The position numbers were made by a program, and so were the translations under genes. Below, piece after piece: positions 55,056 through 62,538 of a DNA stretch of 64,000 bases (position 1 is its first letter; each line of letters starts with the position of its first letter). This stretch comes from Kribbella amoyensis (GTDB taxonomy: Bacteria > Actinomycetota > Actinomycetes > Propionibacteriales > Kribbellaceae). Where the stretch lies: NCBI RefSeq assembly GCF_007828865.1, contig NZ_VIVK01000001.1, forward strand, positions 2,294,001 to 2,358,000, written 5' to 3'. The notes beneath the pieces are model-generated. The model made no database searches. It saw only the letters and a program-made list of their open reading frames with translations, and was not told where the DNA came from.

Positions 55056-56081
55056 ATGGCCGTTGTACGTAAGGCAGTTGCTGCTGCCGTCGCCCTGTCC
55101 CTGCTCACGGCCTGCGGCGGCGCCGCCGAGGCCGGTCCGAGCACCGATGCCGTCACCGTGCGGAACTGCGGCCTGGACGTGTCCGTCGACGGCCCGCCCG
55201 AGCGGGTTTTCGCGGCGTACCAGCCGGCGATCGAGATGGCGCACGCGCTCGGCCTGTCCGATCGCCTGGTCGGTACGGCGTTCCTGGACTCCGAGGTGCT
55301 CCCGGAGTACGCCGACGCGCAGCGCGACCGCAAGTACTACAAGAACCTGCCGAGTCGCGAGGAACTGCTCAGCCACAACCCCGACTTCGTGCTGTCCGGG
55401 TTCAACGACGTGTTCAGCGCGGCCGGGACGGACGGGAGCTTCGGCAGCCGCAAGAGCCTGACCGACCTCGGGGTCCGGACCTGGATCTTCAGCCCGCTCT
55501 GCCCGACGGCGGACGGCAAGGGCGACGAGGCGATCGACCCGGCGAGCGTGTCGATGGACAACGTGTACGCCGATCTGCGCGACCTCGGCAAGCTGTTCGG
55601 CGCGGGGGACAAGGCGGAGCAGGTGATCGCCGACCAGCAGCGCCGGATCGCCGCCGTCGAGGCGAAGGTGAAGGGCGCGGACCGGCCGACGGTGGCGATC
55701 GTGCGACCCGGCCTCGAGGGCGGTGGGCTGACCGTGTCGGGCGGTCCCGACTTCGGCACGGTACTGATCCGCCAGGCCGGCGGCGTGAACGCGTTCGCGG
55801 ATCTCACCGCCAAGCGGAACGTGAAGATCAGCGCCGAGGAGTTCATCAAGCGCGATCCCGACTACGTCCTGATCAGCGGCTGCTGCGACGCGACGCTGAC
55901 CGAGGACCGGACCCGGCCCGATGTGGACAAGCTCCTCGCCAATCCCGCCTTCGCGAACCTCAAGGCCGTGCAGAACAAGCACGTCGTGCCGTGGTTGTTC
56001 GCACACCACTCGGCCGGTGTCCGCGGCGCCCACTCGACAGAGCTGATCGCGAAGATCATCCACCCGGATCGCGTCAAGTGA
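55056..56081 (+). CDS. btuF: Cobalamin-binding lipoprotein of B12 importer (BtuF-like)
   Basis: A class III periplasmic-binding-type lipoprotein of 341 residues with lipobox LLTAC. Two lobes joined by a helix are suggested by PERVFAAYQPAIEMAHALGLSDRLVG and KISAEEFIKRDPDYVLISG, the usual TroA-fold segments. Similar proteins bind B12 or siderophores; the riboswitch just upstream decides for cobalamin. ATG at 55056 is behind GGAGGAG; the upstream extension of the frame lies in the riboswitch. The stop overlaps the permease start by 4 bp. Confidence 0.88.
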   Translation: MAVVRKAVAAAVALSLLTACGGAAEAGPSTDAVTVRNCGLDVSVDGPPERVFAAYQPAIEMAHALGLSDRLVGTAFLDSEVLPEYADAQRDRKYYKNLPSREELLSHNPDFVLSGFNDVFSAAGTDGSFGSRKSLTDLGVRTWIFSPLCPTADGKGDEAIDPASVSMDNVYADLRDLGKLFGAGDKAEQVIADQQRRIAAVEAKVKGADRPTVAIVRPGLEGGGLTVSGGPDFGTVLIRQAGGVNAFADLTAKRNVKISAEEFIKRDPDYVLISGCCDATLTEDRTRPDVDKLLANPAFANLKAVQNKHVVPWLFAHHSAGVRGAHSTELIAKIIHPDRVK

Positions 56082-57106
56082 CGCTGTCGCGTCGCCGCGG
56101 ACTGCTGCACCACAGCGGTCCGCGCGCGGCGGGACTGGCCGCGGCGGTCACCGTCCTGCTGGCCGCGGTACTCCTCTCGCTCCTGGCCGGGGCGCAGTGG
56201 TTCGGGCCCCGCGACGTGTACGCCGCGGCCGCCGAGTTCGCCGGATCGGACACCGACCGCGTGATCCGGTACCTCCGCCTCCCGCGCACCGCGACCGGGT
56301 TGCTCGCGGGCGCCGCGTTGGGTCTGGCCGGCGCCTTGATGCAGGGCGTCACCCGCAACCCGCTGGCCGATCCCGGCCTGCTCGGCGTCAACGCGGGCGC
56401 GGCGCTGGCCGTGGTCGGGGCGATCGGGCTGCTCGGCATCCACAGCCTGACCGGGTACGTCTGGTTCGCCATGGGCGGTGCACTGGTCGCGACGGTCGTC
56501 GTGCACCTGGTCGGGTCGGTCGGGCGGGGCGGCGCGACCCCGGTCAAGCTGGCGCTGGCCGGTGCGGCGTTATCGGCGCTGCTCGGCTCGGTGACGTCCG
56601 CGGCGACCTTGCTGGACCTGTCCACGCTGAACGAGTTCCGCTTCTGGGTGGTCGGGTCCCTCACCCTGGCGACCGGCGGGATCGTCGCCCAGGCGGTCCC
56701 GTTCATTGCCGTCGGCATCGTTCTCGCGCTGGCCCTCGGTCGCTCGCTCAACCAGCTGGCCCTCGGCGAGGACCTCGCGACCGCCCTCGGTACCAGGGTC
56801 ACCGTGGTCCGGATCCTGGCCGGCCTGGCGGTCGTCCTGCTGGCCGGGACGGCGACCGCGATGGCGGGCCCGATCGGCTTCGTCGGTCTCGCGGTACCCC
56901 ACGTCGCGCGGACTATCGTGGGTCCCGACTACCGCTGGATCCTGCCCTGGTCGGTGGTCCTCGCGCCGACGGTGCTCCTGCTCGCCGATGTGGCCGGCCG
57001 GCTCGTCGTCCGCCCGGCCGAACTCCAGGTCGGCATCGTCACCGCGTTGTTCGGTGCGCCCTTGTTCATCGCGCTGGTCCGTCGCCGGAAGCTGGCCGAG
57101 CTGTGA
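56078..57106 (+). CDS. btuC: FecCD/BtuC-type permease, first of two
   Basis: A membrane protein of 342 residues with about ten helices. The FecCD signature is visible: RLPRTATGLLAGAALGLAGALMQGVTRNPLADPGLLGVNAGA. The later GPIGFVGLAVPHVAR block contacts the ATPase. GTG at 56078 overlaps the btuF stop (GTGA), so translation is coupled. Works with the next gene as a heterodimeric channel. In most bacteria BtuC is a homodimer, so paired different permeases are a variation known from siderophore systems. Confidence 0.88.
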   Translation: MTLSRRRGLLHHSGPRAAGLAAAVTVLLAAVLLSLLAGAQWFGPRDVYAAAAEFAGSDTDRVIRYLRLPRTATGLLAGAALGLAGALMQGVTRNPLADPGLLGVNAGAALAVVGAIGLLGIHSLTGYVWFAMGGALVATVVVHLVGSVGRGGATPVKLALAGAALSALLGSVTSAATLLDLSTLNEFRFWVVGSLTLATGGIVAQAVPFIAVGIVLALALGRSLNQLALGEDLATALGTRVTVVRILAGLAVVLLAGTATAMAGPIGFVGLAVPHVARTIVGPDYRWILPWSVVLAPTVLLLADVAGRLVVRPAELQVGIVTALFGAPLFIALVRRRKLAEL

Positions 57107-58140
57107 GTACGCGCTGGGCCGTCCGCGTCGGCAGGGTCTCCACCCGCGTCGATCCCGTCGCAACGGGGATCGCGTTGCTGGCTTGGGCTCTCACCCTCGG
57201 ACTTGCGGCGTTCTCGCTGACACTCGGGGACTACGAGATCCCGCTCGCGCAGGTCCTGGAGACGTTGGCGGGCCGCGGTTCGCTGATCATGACCGACGTG
57301 GTGGTGAACAACCGGCTGCCCCGGATCCTGGTGGGGATCGGCGTCGGGGTCGCGTTCGCGGTGTCCGGCGCGATCTTCCAGCGGCTGGCCCGGAATCCGC
57401 TGGTCAGCCCGGACCTGATCGGGATCAACGCCGGCGCCGCGCTCGCCGCGGTCCTGATGATCACCGTGCTCGGCAGCAGTACCGCTTGGATCCCGGCCGG
57501 AGCGCTCGCCGGTTCGCTGCTCACCGCGACCTGCATCTACCTGCTCGCGTACCGGAACGGGGTGGCCGGGCAACGCCTGGTCCTGGTCGGGATCGGGGTC
57601 ACCGCGATCATCGGGTCGCTCACCGCGTACCTGCTGACGCTGGCCGACATCTACGCGGCCAAGAACGCGCTGCTCTGGCTGACCGGCAGCCTGGCCGGCC
57701 GATCATGGCCGCAGGCCACCATCATCGGCGTCGCTCTGCTCGTCCTGGTCCCGCCGGCGATGGCGGCCGCCCGGCAGTTGCGCGTGCTCGAACTCGGCGA
57801 CGACCTCGCCCGCGCGCTGGGTGTCCGGATCGAGGGCGCACGGGCGGTCCTGATCGCGATCGGGGTCGGCCTGGCCGCGCTGGCGACCGCGGCAGCGGGA
57901 CCGATCGGTTTCGTCGCGCTGGTCGCCCCGCAGCTCGCGCGCCGGCTGGTCCCCGAAGGCGTGCCGAGTCTCCCCGTCGCGGGCGCGCTCGGGGCGTTGC
58001 TCGTGGTCGCGTCCGACCTGATCGCGCGGCAACTGTTCGCCCCGACCGCGCTGCCGGTGGGGATCGTCACGGCCTTCCTCGGCGCGCCGTACCTGCTGTT
58101 CCTGCTGGCTCGCGCGAACCGGGTCGGCCGCGGCGGGTGA
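57103..58140 (+). CDS. FecCD/BtuC-type permease, second of two
   Basis: A 345-residue permease with about ten helices. It carries NRLPRILVGIGVGVAFAVSGAIFQRLARNPLVSPDLIGINAGA and later GPIGFVALVAPQLARRL, the same FecCD signatures as the previous protein, and should pair with it. GTG at 57103 overlaps the upstream stop by 4 bp. The 3' end overlaps the convergent MocR-type regulator gene by 74 bp. No ATPase gene follows, so the transporter must borrow one from elsewhere in the genome. Confidence 0.88.
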   Translation: MSTRWAVRVGRVSTRVDPVATGIALLAWALTLGLAAFSLTLGDYEIPLAQVLETLAGRGSLIMTDVVVNNRLPRILVGIGVGVAFAVSGAIFQRLARNPLVSPDLIGINAGAALAAVLMITVLGSSTAWIPAGALAGSLLTATCIYLLAYRNGVAGQRLVLVGIGVTAIIGSLTAYLLTLADIYAAKNALLWLTGSLAGRSWPQATIIGVALLVLVPPAMAAARQLRVLELGDDLARALGVRIEGARAVLIAIGVGLAALATAAAGPIGFVALVAPQLARRLVPEGVPSLPVAGALGALLVVASDLIARQLFAPTALPVGIVTAFLGAPYLLFLLARANRVGRGG

Positions 58141-59584
58141 CTCGGATCCGGCCGCGGACCAGGTCACCCAGGACGGCGACGGCTTCGGCGATCTCGGTCG
58201 GCGTGCGGGCGGCGTACCCGAGGACGAGGCCGGTCTGACGCCGCTGCTGGCTGTGCCAGCTCAACGGCTGGGTCTTCACACCGTGGGCGAGCGCGTCGGC
58301 CGCAAGGGCGACGTCGTCGAGACCGTCGATCGTGATCGTCAGGTGCAGTCCGGCGGCCGCGCCGTGCACGGTGGCCATCGGCAGGTGGTTGCTGATGGCA
58401 CCGATCATCGCGTCCCGCCGAGTCCGGTGCCGTCGCCGGGCGTACCGCAGCCGGCGTTCGAGGTCGCCGGACTCCATCAGGTGCGCGATGACGAGTTGCG
58501 GCAAGGCAGCGTTGCCGAGGTCGGCGAGCCGCTTCGCGTCGACGAGCGCGTCCCGGTACCGCGGTGGCGCGAGCACCCAGCCGATGCGCAGGGCGGGTGC
58601 CAGCAGCTTCGACACGCTGCCGGCGTAGATGACCTGGTCGGTCAGCATCGCCCGGAGCGCCGGGACCGGCGGCCGGTCGTACCGGTGCTCGGCGTCGTAG
58701 TCGTCCTCGAAGATCACCCCGCCTTCGCTCGCCCAGCGCATCAGCTCGCGTCGGCGTTCCCCTTCGAGTACGACGCCGGTGGGGAACTGGTGAGCCGGAG
58801 TGACCATCACGGCCGGGCTGCCGACGCGGCGTAGTTCGTCGACCCGGAGGCCGTCGGCGTCGACGGTGATGGGCGGCGTCCGCAAACCCCAGTGCTGCAG
58901 GTGCTGGCGGGATCCCAGCGACCCGGGATCCTCCACGGCCATCTCCGTGATGCCGTCCCGCTGCAGGACCCGGGCGACCAGGCTGATCGCCTGGGCGACA
59001 CCGGCGACCACGATGACGTCCTCCGGGTCCGCCTGGATCCCGCGATTGCGGGCGAGCCAGGTGACCACGGCCGCGCGCAGGCCCGGCGTACCGGCGGGGT
59101 GTCCGTAGCCGAAGGCGGCCGGGGTGAGGTCGTTCAGCACGGCCCGTTCCGCCCGGAGCCACGCGGCTCGCGGGAACGCGCCGAGGTCGGGGACGCCCGG
59201 TGTCAGGTCGAGCCGCGCCGGTACCGCGCGCATCGTGTCGAAGATGTCGAACCCTGGTTCGGCCGGGACCGTCAGCCGCTCACGCCGACGTTCGCCCGGT
59301 TGGTTGCCGTTGGGCGGCGGCGTGATCGGAGTGGCGACGACCGTGGTCCCGGCGCGGCCGCGTCCGGCGACGTGGCCGTCCTCGGCCAGGCGTTGGTAGG
59401 CCTCGGTGACGACGCCACGGGAGACCTGGAGCTCCGCGGCGAGGACGCGGCTGGCGGGGAGCCGGCTGCCGAGCGGGAGCCGTCCGTCGGCGATCGCCGC
59501 GCGCAGCCGATCCGCGAGCCAGTCCGCCAACCCACGGGCCGGAGCGTCCGCCATCGTGAGCTGCAGGAAGTCGGTTCCCGGCAT
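58067..59584 (-). CDS. MocR/PdxR-type transcriptional regulator (GntR HTH + aminotransferase-like domain)
   Basis: A 505-residue protein. The N-terminal winged helix (LADWLADRLRAAIADGRLPLGSRLPASRVLAAEL, then VSRGVVTEAYQRL) is GntR-like. The remainder is an aspartate-aminotransferase fold with PLP Lys326 in YAGSVSKLLAPALRIGW. Such proteins sense PLP or aminated metabolites; PdxR controls vitamin B6 synthesis. No pdx gene is adjacent. The C terminus extends about 25 residues into the 3' end of the btuC-like gene. ATG at 59584; divergent from the methyltransferase gene. Confidence 0.9.
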   Translation of the reverse strand: MPGTDFLQLTMADAPARGLADWLADRLRAAIADGRLPLGSRLPASRVLAAELQVSRGVVTEAYQRLAEDGHVAGRGRAGTTVVATPITPPPNGNQPGERRRERLTVPAEPGFDIFDTMRAVPARLDLTPGVPDLGAFPRAAWLRAERAVLNDLTPAAFGYGHPAGTPGLRAAVVTWLARNRGIQADPEDVIVVAGVAQAISLVARVLQRDGITEMAVEDPGSLGSRQHLQHWGLRTPPITVDADGLRVDELRRVGSPAVMVTPAHQFPTGVVLEGERRRELMRWASEGGVIFEDDYDAEHRYDRPPVPALRAMLTDQVIYAGSVSKLLAPALRIGWVLAPPRYRDALVDAKRLADLGNAALPQLVIAHLMESGDLERRLRYARRRHRTRRDAMIGAISNHLPMATVHGAAAGLHLTITIDGLDDVALAADALAHGVKTQPLSWHSQQRRQTGLVLGYAARTPTEIAEAVAVLGDLVRGRIRVTRRGRPGSREPAGTAGTARRGRP

Positions 59585-59651
59585 TATGGACCTGCCAATG
59601 TCGTCCTGATTGGAACTGTTCACCGGTCCATTGTCATCGCATCGTGGAGCC
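59585..59651. promoter_or_regulatory. Divergent promoter of the MocR-type gene and methyltransferase
   Basis: A 67-bp gap that must contain both promoters. An inverted repeat CCAAT (59595-59599) and ATTGG (59609-59613) lies near its left end. MocR regulators usually act on the gene divergent from themselves, so the methyltransferase is the likely target. Confidence 0.45.
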
Positions 59652-60458
59652 ATGGGAACTGACTACGTGCACGGATACACCGACGCCGAGACGCGTCGCC
59701 TCACCGACCAGGCGCAGACGCTCGCCGACCTCCTCCACGGCGGCACGCAGTACGAGTCGGGCAGCCGCGTGCTGGAAGTCGGCTGCGGTGTCGGCGCGCA
59801 GACCGTGCAACTGGTCACGCGCAGCCCGGGGATCGAGCTCGTCGCCGTCGACCGTTCCGAGGAGTCGCTGACCGCCGCGAAGGCGAGGGTCGCGGCGGTT
59901 GCCCCCGAGGCACGGGTCGAGTGGCACCACGGCGATCTCACCGACCTGCCGTACGAGGACGCGTCGTTCGACCACCTCTTCGTCTGCTTCGTCCTCGAAC
60001 ACCTCGCCGAGCCGGCCCAGGTACTCCGGGACCTCGCCCGCCTGATCCGTCCCGGCGGCTCGATCACCGTGATCGAAGGGGATCACGGATCCGCGTTCTT
60101 CCACCCGCGCAGCGACGACGCGCAGGCGCTGATCGAAGGCCTCAACGTGCTCCAGGCCCGGGTCGGCGGCGATGCGTTGATCGGGCGCCGGGTTCAACCG
60201 CTGCTGGTCGAGGCCGGGTACCGCGAGGTGATGGCCGGGCCGCGCACCGTCTACGCCGACGAGACGACGCCGGACCTGGTCGACGGATTCACCCGGAAGA
60301 CGTTCATCGCGATGGTCGAATCGGTCCGGGTGGACGCGATCGCCGCCGGTCTGCGGACGACGGACCAATGGGAACGAGGCGTTCGAGCGCTTGAGCGAAC
60401 CGCCGAACCGGGTGGCACCTTCCACTACACGTTCTTCAAGGCGATCGGGCTCCGCTGA
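59652..60458 (+). CDS. Class I SAM-dependent methyltransferase
   Basis: A 268-residue enzyme. SAM motif I VLEVGCGVGAQTVQL, the acidic post-I residue in VAVDRSEES, motif II-like YEDASFDHLFVCFVLEHL and PGGSITVIEGDHGS are present. The HGYTDAETRRLTDQAQTL start is typical of small-molecule methyltransferases in this branch. ATG at 59652 follows GGAGCC; an extra 14 codons upstream lie in the divergent promoter. May be controlled by the MocR-type regulator. Substrate unknown. Confidence 0.87.
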   Translation: MGTDYVHGYTDAETRRLTDQAQTLADLLHGGTQYESGSRVLEVGCGVGAQTVQLVTRSPGIELVAVDRSEESLTAAKARVAAVAPEARVEWHHGDLTDLPYEDASFDHLFVCFVLEHLAEPAQVLRDLARLIRPGGSITVIEGDHGSAFFHPRSDDAQALIEGLNVLQARVGGDALIGRRVQPLLVEAGYREVMAGPRTVYADETTPDLVDGFTRKTFIAMVESVRVDAIAAGLRTTDQWERGVRALERTAEPGGTFHYTFFKAIGLR

Positions 60459-60540
60459 ACGCGATCGGTCCGTGCAAAGGATGGTCACGGTTCTGTCCGG
60501 ACCGGCTGACCGATCTTGTCCTGACTGGTAAACAAGGGAC

Positions 60541-62031
60541 ATGGCCGCGACCGAGCAGCGTGAGATCGAGACCAAGTACGACGTCGACCCGAGCGTCGTC
60601 GTGCCCGCGCTGCACGAGCTGCCGGGCGTCGCGCGCGTCGAGCAACCGGTCGAGCTCGACCTGGAGGCCGTGTACTACGACACCGCCGAGCTCGACCTGG
60701 TCGCGAACAAGGTGACCCTGCGCCGCCGGACCGGGGGCGAGGACGACGGCTGGCACGTCAAGCTGCCGGTGTCCAAGGGCGAACGTCTGGAGATCCGGCA
60801 CCCGCTCGGTCGCGCGGTCCGCAATGTGCCGATCCAGGTGGTCCGCACGGTCCGCGTGTACGTCCGTGACCATGACCTCGTCCCGGTGGTCGCGCTGAAC
60901 ACCCGCCGGATCCTGCACAAACTGGTCGACGACGACGGCGAGGTACTGGCCGAGCTCGCCGACGACACGGTCACCGCGACCGTCGAGGGCGCCGAGCCGG
61001 AGACCTGGCGGGAGTGGGAGTTCGAGCTCGTCAACGGCACCCAGGAGCTGGCGGACGCGGCCGACCCGATCCTGCTCGCCGCCGGCGCCGGGTACGCGTC
61101 CGGCCCGAGCAAGCTGGCCCGGGCTCTGGGCGACCGGGTCCCGCAGGCCGAGGAGTGGGAGCTGCCGGCCAAACCGACGACGGCCGACCTGTTCCGCGCG
61201 TACGCCGGGGCGCAGGTGCGCGCGATCCACCAGCGCGACCCCGAGGTCCGCCGGGACCTGCCCGACTCGGTCCACAAGATGCGGGTCGCCACTCGCCGGC
61301 TGCGGTCCGCCCTGGCGACGTACCGGCCGGTGATCAACCGCGAGGTGGGTGACCGGATCCGCGGTGAGCTGAAGTGGTTCGGCGGCGAGCTCGGTGCTGC
61401 CCGGGACGCCGAGGTGATGCGCGAGCACTTCCTGGTCGCGGTCTCGGAGCAGCCGACCGAGCTGATGATGGGCCGGGTCGCGGGGACGATCGACGACCAT
61501 CTGCGGACCACCTACAAGCAGGCCCACGTGCGTGCGCTGGCGGCGCTGGAGAGCGAGCGGTACTTCCGTCTGCTCGACACGCTCGACGAGCTGATCGAGT
61601 CCCCGCCGGTGACCGACGCGGACACCAAGGCCAAGAAGCAACTGCCGGATCTCCTCCGCCACGACTGGAAGCGGATGCGCAAGGAGGTCCGCCTGGTCGA
61701 GGCCGCCGACACGATCGTCGACCAGGACCACCACCTGCACGAGGTCCGCAAGGCGTCCAAGCGGCTGCGGTACGCGGCGGAGTCGGCCCAGCCCGTCCTG
61801 GGCCAGCAGGCGACCGACCTGGCCGCCCGGGCCGAAGAGGTGCAGGAGATCCTCGGCGACCACCAGGACAGCGTCGTCGCCCGCGAACTGCTCCGGCAGC
61901 TGGCCATCGAGGTCCACGCGGCCGGCGGGAACGCGTTCAGCTACGGCCGCCTGCACGCCGCCGAGGAGCGCCGCGGCGAGAGGTCCCGGGACGCGTTCCT
62001 GGAGCACTGGCCCGGCTTCGGCAAGCCCTGA
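60541..62031 (+). CDS. CYTH-CHAD domain protein
   Basis: A 496-residue cytoplasmic protein. The N-terminal CYTH (triphosphate tunnel) domain has the ExExK signature at E8, E10 and K12, followed by VYYDTAELDL and basic strands. The C-terminal CHAD domain (about 215-490) has conserved His-rich helices: VHKMRVATRRLRSALATY and HHLHEVRKASKRLRYAAE. CHAD domains bind polyphosphate, and CYTH domains often cleave tripolyphosphate. The pair suggests a polyphosphate-linked role. Shares a hairpin terminator with the convergent csoR. Confidence 0.9.
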   Translation: MAATEQREIETKYDVDPSVVVPALHELPGVARVEQPVELDLEAVYYDTAELDLVANKVTLRRRTGGEDDGWHVKLPVSKGERLEIRHPLGRAVRNVPIQVVRTVRVYVRDHDLVPVVALNTRRILHKLVDDDGEVLAELADDTVTATVEGAEPETWREWEFELVNGTQELADAADPILLAAGAGYASGPSKLARALGDRVPQAEEWELPAKPTTADLFRAYAGAQVRAIHQRDPEVRRDLPDSVHKMRVATRRLRSALATYRPVINREVGDRIRGELKWFGGELGAARDAEVMREHFLVAVSEQPTELMMGRVAGTIDDHLRTTYKQAHVRALAALESERYFRLLDTLDELIESPPVTDADTKAKKQLPDLLRHDWKRMRKEVRLVEAADTIVDQDHHLHEVRKASKRLRYAAESAQPVLGQQATDLAARAEEVQEILGDHQDSVVARELLRQLAIEVHAAGGNAFSYGRLHAAEERRGERSRDAFLEHWPGFGKP

Positions 62032-62042
62032 TCGGGGCTGTC

Positions 62043-62077
62043 TGTTCCTGATCAGCAACGGCTCCTGATCAGGAACA
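62043..62077. terminator. Hairpin between convergent CYTH-CHAD and csoR genes
   Basis: 13-bp perfect stem TGTTCCTGATCAG / CTGATCAGGAACA with a 9-nt loop. A further CTGATCAGG at 62082-62090 overlaps the csoR stop, giving an alternative fold. Confidence 0.7.
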
Positions 62078-62085
62078 GTCTCTGA

Positions 62086-62397
62086 TCAGGAGCGAACGAG
62101 GCGGGCGATCGCCTCGGAAGCTTCCTTGAGCTTGCGGTCCGCCTCGGGCCCACCGGCCGCGGCCGCGTCGACCACGCAGTGCGCCAGATGGTCGTCGAGC
62201 AGCCCGAGCGCGACCGACTCGAGCGCCTTCGTCATCGCCGAGATCTGGGTCAGGATGTCGATGCAGTACTGCTCGCCCTCGACCATCCGCTGCAACCCCC
62301 GCGCCTGCCCCTCGATCCGGCGCAACCGCTTCAGATAAGCGTCCTTGTCCCCGATGTACCCGTACTGCGCCTGCTGCCCCGCCTGGTGCTCCGCCAT
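62086..62397 (-). CDS. csoR: Copper-sensing repressor CsoR
   Basis: An all-helical repressor of 103 residues. The Cu(I) ligand set of CsoR is present with correct spacing: Cys45 (EQYCIDIL), His70 and Cys74 (DDHLAHC), i.e. C-x24-H-x3-C. YLKRLRRIEGQARGLQRMVE is the DNA-binding helix typical of the family. Cu(I) binding releases DNA and opens the copper export genes. ATG at 62397 follows GGGAGG. Divergent from a copper P-type ATPase, with a matching operator in between. Confidence 0.93.
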   Translation of the reverse strand: MAEHQAGQQAQYGYIGDKDAYLKRLRRIEGQARGLQRMVEGEQYCIDILTQISAMTKALESVALGLLDDHLAHCVVDAAAAGGPEADRKLKEASEAIARLVRS

Positions 62398-62484
62398 CCA
62401 GCCTCCCTAGCCGGGTCACAGGGTACCTAGGCGGCGAACTCACTCCTCCGTCCGTGATTGCTGCGGTCCAATCTAGATACCCAT

Positions 62485-62503
62485 TACCCCTAGGGGGTAT
62501 AGT
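62485..62503 (+). promoter_or_regulatory. CsoR-type operator overlapping the copB -10 region
   Basis: TACCCC-TA-GGGGGTA (62485-62499) is the G/C-tract palindrome typical of CsoR sites. It runs directly into TATAGT (62498-62503), a good -10 hexamer for the ATPase gene, so bound CsoR would block RNA polymerase. Transcript start would be near 62510, about 30 bp before the ATG. Confidence 0.7.
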
Positions 62504-62538
62504 GCTCGGTGTTGAATGAGTGGTGGAGAGGACGAGCG

